A DNA stretch of 10,387 nt from Pseudomonadota bacterium (GTDB lineage: Bacteria; Pseudomonadota; Alphaproteobacteria; Rhizobiales; Tepidamorphaceae): contig JAEWYT010000162.1 in the NCBI GenBank assembly GCA_023458595.1, positions 1 to 10,387 on the forward strand, given 5' to 3'. The number at the start of each line of letters is the position of its first letter. Position 1 is the stretch's first letter. Shown here in pieces: positions 5,475-10,387 of this stretch. Below the pieces are notes generated by a model that was not told the origin of the DNA, did not search any database, and saw only the letters and a program-made list of their open reading frames with translations. The position numbers and the translations under genes were made by a program.

Positions 5475-6764
5475 ATGCTGGGCTGGATCGGCGCGCTCGT
5501 CGCGGCACTGGGCAGCGCCAAGCACCGCTCCCGCCGCCACGCCGGGGCCGAAAGCCGCCGCCACAAGGCTTTTCGGATCATCGAGGAGGGCCCCTCCGAC
5601 AGCTGGCTGGCCAAGGCAGTCGACGCCTTCCTGGTCGCCGTGATCGTCGTCAACGTCGTCTCCGTCTGCCTGGAGACGGTCCCCAGCCTGTACGCCCAGC
5701 ACGCCTCGGCGTTCCACCTGATCGAATTCGTCTCGGTCCTGATCTTCACCGTCGAATACGCGGTGCGCGTCTGGGTGGCGCCGGAGCACATGCCCTATTC
5801 CGACATGAAGCCCGGGCGGGCGCGGCTGCGCTATGTCCTCACACCCTACGCGATCATAGACCTCCTCGCGTTCCTGCCCTTCTACCTCGCCTTCATCCTG
5901 CCGCTCGACCTGCGCATCCTGCGCGTATTCCGGCTGGTCCGTTTCTTCAAGCTTGCCCGCTACTCGACCGGCCTGCGCAGCCTCGGCCGCGCCCTCCAGG
6001 CCGAATGGCGGGCGCTCGCCGCCTGCCTCATCATCATGGCCGGCCTCATTCTCATCGCCGGCGCCGTGATGTACGCCGCCGAACGCAATGCCCAGCCGGA
6101 CGTCTTCGGTTCCATACCACAGGCCCTGTGGTGGGCGGTCGTCACGCTGACCACCGTCGGCTACGGCGACGTCGTGCCCGTCACCGTCGTCGGCAAGATG
6201 CTCGGCGGCGTGATCATGCTGTTCGGGCTGGCCATGTTCGCGCTGCCCCTCGGCATCGTCGCGACCGCCTTCGTCCAGGAGGTGCATCGCCGCGAATTCG
6301 TCGTCACGTGGAGCATGGTCGCCCGCGTGCCGCTGTTCTCGACGCTCAACGCTTCGGAGATCGCCGAGATCATGAGCCTGTTGAAAGCGCAAACGGTGCC
6401 CGCCGGCGGCATCATCGTGCGCCGAGGCGAAGCCGCCGATACGATGTATTTCATCGCCAGTGGCGAGGTCGAGCTTGACCTGAAAGACCAGACGGCGCGG
6501 CTGGGCAGCGGCGATTTCTTCGGCGAGGTGGCAATCCTCAAGAAGTCGCGCCGCTCTGCTACCGTCGCCGCCGTCACCCGCGTCAACCTGCTGGCCCTCG
6601 CCGCCGACGATTTCCACACCCTGATGGAGCGCCGCCCCGAAATCGCGGAGCGGATCAAGCAGATCGCCGAGGCCCGGGTCGGCAAGGAGCGTGTCGTCCG
6701 CGGCGGCGACATCATCTCCGAGGAACTGAACCCCGAGGACGAAGGTCCCGTCGGCGCGGCGTGA
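5475..6764 (+). CDS. Voltage-sensor potassium channel with cyclic-nucleotide-binding domain (MloK1-like), channel 1
   Basis: A 429-residue six-helix channel. S1 is about 49-68. S2 (about 82-101) holds Glu94 and Arg98. S3 has Asp129. S4 carries R147, R150, R153, R156, K159 and R162, one charge every third residue as in voltage sensors. S5 is about 181-201, the pore helix has FGSIPQALWWAVVT, and the K+ filter TTVGYGD lies at 226-232. S6 is followed by a C-linker (FVVTWSMVARVPLF) and a CNBD at about 288-395. The phosphate-binding cassette FFGEVA...RRSATV (349-364) keeps the Gly, Glu and Arg360 expected to hold cAMP or cGMP. Pore to CNBD resembles Mesorhizobium MloK1 as I recall it, but MloK1 lacks a charged S4. 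It forms tetramers in the inner membrane by family analogy. It follows the truncated Kef frame with no gap. Direction of gating is unknown. Confidence 0.92.
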   Translation: MLGWIGALVAALGSAKHRSRRHAGAESRRHKAFRIIEEGPSDSWLAKAVDAFLVAVIVVNVVSVCLETVPSLYAQHASAFHLIEFVSVLIFTVEYAVRVWVAPEHMPYSDMKPGRARLRYVLTPYAIIDLLAFLPFYLAFILPLDLRILRVFRLVRFFKLARYSTGLRSLGRALQAEWRALAACLIIMAGLILIAGAVMYAAERNAQPDVFGSIPQALWWAVVTLTTVGYGDVVPVTVVGKMLGGVIMLFGLAMFALPLGIVATAFVQEVHRREFVVTWSMVARVPLFSTLNASEIAEIMSLLKAQTVPAGGIIVRRGEAADTMYFIASGEVELDLKDQTARLGSGDFFGEVAILKKSRRSATVAAVTRVNLLALAADDFHTLMERRPEIAERIKQIAEARVGKERVVRGGDIISEELNPEDEGPVGAA

Positions 6765-6835
6765 AGCCCATACCGCCCCGCCGCGAGGGCTTTTATGATC
6801 GTCGGCGATTCGCGATCAGACGGCGGGGATTCGGG

Positions 6836-7987
6836 ATGGCCGGCAAGGCGAACGGAATGCGGCGGCGCGTCTACGCGATCCTCGAGCGCGAGGATCCGAA
6901 CGACCCGACGGGCCGCTTCGTCAACCAGGTGATCGTCGCCGTGATCGCCGTCAACGTCGTGGCCGCCGTCGCCTTCACCGACAAGCGGCTCGCCTTCCTG
7001 TTCCCGGGCCATTTCGTCGTCATCGGCGCGGTCTCCCTGATCTTCTTCACGGTCGAATACCTGCTGCGGCTCTGGGTCAGCGTCGAGAATCCGCACTATC
7101 GCGGCCTCACCCCGCTTCAGGCCAGGGCCCGATACGCGACCTCGGCGGCCGGGCTGGTCGATCTCGTCGCGATCGCGCCGTTCTACGTGGCGCCTTTCCT
7201 CAACGTCGACATGCGCAGCCTGACCATCCTGCGGCTCCTGCGCTTCCTCAAGATCGCGCGCTACTCGCCGGGCATGGCCACCGTCCTCGATGCGCTGCGG
7301 GCCGAACGCCACGGCCTGATGATGTGCTTCCTGCTGGTGTGCGGCAACGTGCTGCTCTCCGCGTCGGCGATGTACGCGGCGGAGAACGCGGCCCAGCCGG
7401 ACAAGTTCGGCTCGGTGATCCAGAGCATGTGGTGGGCGGTCGTCACCGTCACCACGGTCGGCTATGGCGACGTCTTTCCCGTCACGCCGATCGGCAGGCT
7501 GATCGCCGCGGTCAGCATGATCACCGGCATCTTCACGCTGGCTCTGCCGATCGGCATCTTCGCCTCCTCCTTCGTCGAGATGATGCGTCGGCGCGCCTTC
7601 GTGGTGACCTGGGGCATGGTCGCGCGGATGCCGGTCTTCGCCTCGCTGGACGCAGCCACGCTCGCCGGCGTCGTTCCCCGTCTTCGCGCGCGCAAGACCG
7701 AGGCCGGCGAGACGATCGTCCCGCGCGGCGCGGTTCCGCGCGCCATCTTCTTCGTCGTGTCCGGCGAGATCGAGATAGAGACCGGCGACGGGCACATGCG
7801 CCTGGCGTCCGGCTCGTATTTCGGCGAGGTCGAGGCCAGCGGACGGTCCCGCTCCGACGTGCGCGTCCACGCCCTCGTTCCCACCCAGCTCCTCATGCTC
7901 GACGGCGACGATATCGACGACCTCGTCGCGGCCAGCCCCGAACTCGCCGACCGCCTGGCGCACGCGGCCACCTATACGGTCTCGTAG
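6836..7987 (+). CDS. Voltage-sensor potassium channel with divergent CNBD, channel 2 (paralogue of channel 1)
   Basis: A 383-residue paralogue with the same plan. S2 has Glu74 and Arg78, S3 has Asp109, and S4 has R127, R133, R136, K139 and R142 with Thr130 replacing one charge. The pore segment is FGSVIQSMWWAVVT with filter TTVGYGD at 206-212, then the linker FVVTWGMVARMPVF and a CNBD. The binding cassette is altered: YFGEVEASGRSRSDVRV keeps Gly330, Glu331 and probably Arg339, but is one residue shorter and lacks the Ala-Thr after the arginine. It may bind ligand weakly or not at all. I chose the ATG at 6836, which has GGCGGGGA about seven bases upstream. A GTG at 6761 overlapping the previous stop would add 25 arginine-rich residues and cannot be excluded. 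The tight spacing implies one operon with channel 1 and suggests possible hetero-tetramers. Confidence 0.9.
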   Translation: MAGKANGMRRRVYAILEREDPNDPTGRFVNQVIVAVIAVNVVAAVAFTDKRLAFLFPGHFVVIGAVSLIFFTVEYLLRLWVSVENPHYRGLTPLQARARYATSAAGLVDLVAIAPFYVAPFLNVDMRSLTILRLLRFLKIARYSPGMATVLDALRAERHGLMMCFLLVCGNVLLSASAMYAAENAAQPDKFGSVIQSMWWAVVTVTTVGYGDVFPVTPIGRLIAAVSMITGIFTLALPIGIFASSFVEMMRRRAFVVTWGMVARMPVFASLDAATLAGVVPRLRARKTEAGETIVPRGAVPRAIFFVVSGEIEIETGDGHMRLASGSYFGEVEASGRSRSDVRVHALVPTQLLMLDGDDIDDLVAASPELADRLAHAATYTVS

Positions 7988-8112
7988 GGCCGGGCCGCGG
8001 AAGACGGACAGCCGCAGCGCTCTGCGGCGACCTCTCCCCGCCGGCGAGCGGTCGAACGGGGACCCGGCGAGGGAAGACGGCGGATCACGCGGCCCACCCC
8101 GACCCAAACGAA

Positions 8113-8138
8113 AAAGGGCGCGGGAGACCGCGCCCTTT
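8113..8138 (-). terminator. Strong intrinsic terminator of icd, probably bidirectional
   Basis: A perfect 11-bp stem, aaagggcgcgg / ccgcgcccttt, with a four-base loop (gaga on the plus strand, a GNRA tetraloop). On the minus strand it ends in five Ts, the classic form for terminating icd, whose stop is about 100 bases away. On the plus strand it ends in TTT and may also stop read-through from the channel genes. The rest of 7988-8234 holds GC-rich sequence with a ctctccccg segment like the repeats elsewhere, and no gene. Confidence 0.85.
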
Positions 8139-8190
8139 CCCCAAACTATCGGCTCGACCCGGCCCTCGGATTTGGGCCTCAGACGTTCAG

Positions 8191-8228
8191 CACTCGAAAC
8201 GCGATGCGTTTCGTCCGCTGACGCGGAC
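8191..8228. repeat. Twin-hairpin repeat downstream of icd (copy B)
   Basis: Hairpin one has 8-bp arms cgaaacgc/gcgtttcg at 8195-8202 and 8206-8213 with loop gat. Hairpin two has arms gtccgc/gcggac at 8213-8218 and 8223-8228 with loop tgac, the same loop as the hairpin at 120-139. Bases 8191-8220 match the reverse complement of 27-56 at 27 of 30 positions. It would be transcribed as the 3' untranslated part of icd. Confidence 0.75.
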
Positions 8229-8234
8229 CGTGCC

Positions 8235-9446
8235 TCAGGCCATCGCCTTCCGCAGGTTCTCGTCGACCTTGTCGAGGAAGCCGGTCGTCGTCAGCCACTT
8301 CTGGTCGGGGCCGACGAGGAGCGCGAGATCCTTCGTCATGTAGCCGGACTCGACCGTGTCGACGCAGACCTTCTCCAGCGTCTCGGCGAACTTCGCCAGC
8401 TTGTCGTTGCCGTCGAGCTTGGCGCGGTGGGCGAGGCCCCGCGTCCAGGCGAAGATCGAGGCGATCGAGTTGGTCGAGGTCTCCTCGCCCTTCTGGTGCT
8501 GGCGATAGTGGCGGGTGACGGTGCCGTGCGCGGCCTCCGCCTCGACCGTCTTGCCGTCCGGCGTCATCAGCACCGAGGTCATCAGGCCGAGCGAGCCGAA
8601 CCCTTGCGCGACCGTGTCGGACTGCACGTCGCCGTCGTAGTTCTTGCACGCCCACACGTAGCCGCCCGACCACTTCAGCGCGGCGGCGACCATGTCGTCG
8701 ATCAGGCGGTGCTCGTAGGTGATGCCCTTGGCCTTGTACTTGTCGGCGAACTCGGCGTCGAAGATCTCCTGGAAGATGTCCTTGAAGCGCCCGTCATAGG
8801 CCTTGAGGATCGTGTTCTTGGTGGAGAGATACAGCGGATAGCCGCGGTTCAGCGCGTAGTTCATCGAGGCGCGGGCGAAGTCGCGGATCGAGTCGTCGAG
8901 GTTGTACATCGCCATCGTCACGCCGGAGCCGGGCGCCTTGAACACCTCGTGCTCGATCGTCTTGCCGTCCTCGCCGACGAACCTGATCGTCAGCGTGCCC
9001 TTGCCGGGGAACCTGAAGTCGGTGGCGCGGTACTGGTCGCCGTAGGCGTGGCGGCCGATGATGATCGGCTTGGTCCAGCCCGGCACCAGGCGCGGCACGT
9101 TCTGGCAGATGATCGGCTCGCGGAAGATGACGCCGCCGAGGATGTTGCGGATCGTCCCGTTCGGCGACTTCCACATCTGCTTCAGGCCGAACTCCTTCAC
9201 GCGCGCCTCGTCCGGCGTGATGGTGGCGCACTTGACGCCGACGCCGCAGGCCTTGATCGCCTCCGCCGCGTCGATCGTCACCTGGTCGTCGGTCGCGTCG
9301 CGGTGCTCGATGCCGAGGTCGTAGTACTGCAGATCGATGTCCAGGTAGGGATGGATCAGCTTGTCCTTGATGAGCTGCCAGATGATGCGGGTCATCTCGT
9401 CGCCGTCGAGTTCGACGACCGGATTGTCGACCTTGATCTTCGCCAT
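8235..9446 (-). CDS. icd: NADP-dependent isocitrate dehydrogenase
   Basis: A 403-residue cytosolic TCA-cycle enzyme that oxidatively decarboxylates isocitrate to 2-oxoglutarate and makes NADPH. It is the homodimeric, eukaryotic-like type found across alphaproteobacteria. The sequence begins MAKIKVDNPVVELDGDEMTR. Substrate-binding residues are all present: Ser94 in KSPNGTIRN, Arg100, Arg109 and Arg132 in GRHAYGDQYRATD, with catalytic Tyr139 and Lys210 (TKNTILKAYDGR). The metal-binding aspartates lie in IDDMVAAALK (about 250) and NYDGDVQSDTVAQG (273, 277). The HGTVTRHYR motif of the NADP pocket is intact. Numbering near the N-terminus coincides with human IDH1. The ATG at 9446 has AAGGG about eight bases upstream (9454-9458, complement). 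An extended upstream frame is not used because homology starts at this ATG. Nothing is missing. Confidence 0.98.
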   Translation of the reverse strand: MAKIKVDNPVVELDGDEMTRIIWQLIKDKLIHPYLDIDLQYYDLGIEHRDATDDQVTIDAAEAIKACGVGVKCATITPDEARVKEFGLKQMWKSPNGTIRNILGGVIFREPIICQNVPRLVPGWTKPIIIGRHAYGDQYRATDFRFPGKGTLTIRFVGEDGKTIEHEVFKAPGSGVTMAMYNLDDSIRDFARASMNYALNRGYPLYLSTKNTILKAYDGRFKDIFQEIFDAEFADKYKAKGITYEHRLIDDMVAAALKWSGGYVWACKNYDGDVQSDTVAQGFGSLGLMTSVLMTPDGKTVEAEAAHGTVTRHYRQHQKGEETSTNSIASIFAWTRGLAHRAKLDGNDKLAKFAETLEKVCVDTVESGYMTKDLALLVGPDQKWLTTTGFLDKVDENLRKAMA

Positions 9447-9530
9447 GAACGGGCCCTTCGCGTCGCTATTGGGTATGGAATGGAGAGCCGGCGAACGCGG
9501 GAATGCGCCGCCGGCGCGGATATCGCGGCC

Positions 9531-9560
9531 CCTATAGCACTCCGTTCCCCGACTTTGAAG
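9531..9560 (-). promoter_or_regulatory. Possible icd promoter
   Basis: On the minus strand CTTCAA (9560-9555) and TATAGG (9536-9531) are separated by 18 bases, about 85 bases upstream of the icd ATG. The -35 is a poor match. It is the best vegetative-type candidate I see in the gap. Confidence 0.3.
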
Positions 9561-9628
9561 CCGACGATGGGGGAATGGGGATCGTTCCGGCCCGAACCCG
9601 GCGGTTGATCGCATGGCAGGCACCGCAT

Positions 9629-9720
9629 GGGTCCTGGATCAAGTCCAGGACACGCGTCTGTTCAAGTGGCAAGGCCGTGGCCCCGGCACGGTCTCGTGTC
9701 CTGGACCTGGTCCAGGATCC
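9629..9720. repeat. Paired inverted palindromic repeat between icd and the methyltransferase
   Basis: Bases 9629-9654 and 9695-9720 are inverted copies (23 of 26 positions). Each is itself a palindrome: tcctgga-tcaag-tccagga and tcctggac-ctg-gtccagga. The 40-base spacer contains a smaller ccgtg/cacgg pair. Cores of this kind are very common dispersed repeats in alphaproteobacterial genomes. It accounts for most of the visible structure in the 395-base non-coding stretch 9447-9841. Confidence 0.85.
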
Positions 9721-9841
9721 ACACGGCCGTTGCCGCGCAGGGATGTCGCCCGTGACGGAGAGACGAGCGGCCGCCCCGCTCTCGACCCCCTTCCTGCGAT
9801 CCTGTATCGGACGGGCAGCATTCACCGGACCCGGAACGCCC

Positions 9842-10387
9842 GTGCCGCAGACCTCCCCCGCCCCCGTCGTCGTCCTCGTCAATCCCCAGCTTGGCGAGAA
9901 CATCGGCATGGTCGCCCGCGCCATGGCGAATTTCGGCCTGTCGGAGCTGCGCCTCGTCGATCCGCGCGACGGCTGGCCGAGCGAGACCGCCCGCGCCGCG
10001 GCTTCCGGCGCCGACGCCGTGATCGACGCGGCGACCGTACACGCCTCGACGCAGAGCGCGGTCGCCGACCTCGGCCTGCTGCTGGCGACCACCGCCCGCC
10101 CGCGCGAGATGGCCAAGCCCGTCCTCGACCCGAAGGCCGCCGCCGAAAGGCTCGCGACCCGCATCGACGCCGGCGAGAAAGCCGGCATCCTGTTCGGCGC
10201 CGAGCGCACCGGCCTCGAGAACGACGACGTCGCGCTCGCCGAGGCGGTGATCACCTTTCCCACCGCCCCGGATTTCGCCTCCCTCAACCTCGCCCAGTCC
10301 GTGCTCCTGATGGGTTACGAGTGGTTCCGCACGCGGAAGACGGCGAGCGGCCGGCCGCGCGCCCCCCCACCCCCCCACGCCGACCAA
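9842..10387 (+). CDS. TrmJ/TrmH-family (SPOUT) RNA 2'-O-methyltransferase, 3' end outside window
   Basis: At least 182 residues, open to the window end. It begins with a GTG and reads PVVVLVNPQLGENIGMVARA, then MANFGLSELRLVDPRDGWP, the N-terminal signature of TrmJ-type enzymes that 2'-O-methylate the wobble-loop base 32 of tRNAs using S-adenosylmethionine. The SPOUT cofactor-knot motifs follow: GILFGAERTGLENDDVALA and the SLNLAQSVLLMGYEWF motif near residues 147-163. GTG 9842 was chosen because homology starts a few residues later and the upstream DNA is repetitive. An in-frame ATG at 9743 would add 33 residues of low-complexity sequence and is less likely. No clear ribosome site is seen for either. 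The final residues are proline-rich and reach the border, so the C-terminal region is unseen. TrmJ is more likely than rRNA methyltransferase relatives, but not proven. Confidence 0.88.
   Translation, partial: MPQTSPAPVVVLVNPQLGENIGMVARAMANFGLSELRLVDPRDGWPSETARAAASGADAVIDAATVHASTQSAVADLGLLLATTARPREMAKPVLDPKAAAERLATRIDAGEKAGILFGAERTGLENDDVALAEAVITFPTAPDFASLNLAQSVLLMGYEWFRTRKTASGRPRAPPPPHADQ

Noticed and set aside
4694..6478. Long alternative plus-strand frame over the truncated Kef and channel 1
   Set aside because: Arg/Pro/Gly-rich frame-shifted reading of two genes with strong homology in another frame.
6761..6835. GTG start of channel 2 overlapping the channel 1 stop
   Set aside because: The extra residues are arginine-rich and have no counterpart in channel 1, and the ATG at 6836 has a better-spaced ribosome site; kept as an alternative only.
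4698..8107. Very long open frames on the minus strand opposite the channel genes
   Set aside because: They arise from high-GC codon bias in the opposite strand; their translations are Asp/Gly/Arg/His-rich without any domain, while the plus-strand proteins have clear ones.
8172..9608. Long plus-strand open frame opposite icd
   Set aside because: It is a GC-bias shadow of icd, rich in Val/Asp/Arg/Leu with no recognisable family.
9743..9841. ATG start 33 codons upstream of the TrmJ-like GTG
   Set aside because: The added sequence is low-complexity and lies beyond the point where family homology begins.
1..10387. CRISPR array, tRNA/rRNA gene or insertion sequence
   Set aside because: No regularly spaced repeats, no cloverleaf or rRNA-like stretch, and no transposase frame was seen on either strand.

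Overview
The window reads as chromosomal DNA of a high-GC alphaproteobacterium, most likely in the Hyphomicrobiales (Rhizobiales). The evidence is strong C/G bias at third codon positions, a homodimeric isocitrate dehydrogenase of the alphaproteobacterial/eukaryotic-like type, MloK1-like cyclic-nucleotide channels, a terminase-small-subunit-like gene resembling gene transfer agent (GTA) homologues, and many short imperfect palindromes typical of that group. The species cannot be named from the sequence.

Left part (1-1787). Palindromic repeat DNA (1-219) precedes a terminase-small-subunit-like gene (220-846). A short overlapping frame (785-1096) looks like the start of a terminase large subunit that ends before the Walker A motif. 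A hairpin follows, then a small phosphatase-fold protein of the DUF442/TIGR01244 type (1297-1749).

Minus-strand regulatory pair (1788-2760). An ArsR-family repressor (2333-2704) overlaps an AHSA1/SRPBCC-domain gene by four bases (ATGA). The repressor promoter is unusually legible: a -35/-10 pair with 17-bp spacing, two palindromes that overlap the promoter and the start codon, and a predicted transcript start at or next to the ATG. This suggests an autoregulated, leaderless mRNA.

Central potassium-flux block, plus strand (2939-7987). It holds an intact CPA2/Kef-type antiporter with a C-terminal TrkA-N domain. Next is the C-terminal third of a second, different Kef-type antiporter lacking most of its membrane domain. 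Two tandem six-helix channels follow, each with a TTVGYGD filter, a charged S4 and a C-terminal cyclic-nucleotide-binding domain. The truncated Kef gene abuts the first channel with no gap (TGA then ATG), and the second channel follows closely. This looks like a co-transcribed monovalent-cation module. The first antiporter appears lower in GC and abuts the truncated gene, as if it had been inserted and had displaced that gene's 5' part.

Right part (7988-10387). Shared downstream DNA holds a strong hairpin terminator and repeat hairpins. Then comes icd on the minus strand (8235-9446), a 395-base gap with a possible icd promoter and a paired inverted repeat, and the 5' part of a TrmJ-like RNA methyltransferase that runs off the window.

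The items most worth following up are the tandem voltage-sensor plus CNBD channels coupled to a truncated TrkA-N protein, the leaderless ArsR promoter, and the terminase remnant with a palindromic element embedded in frame.
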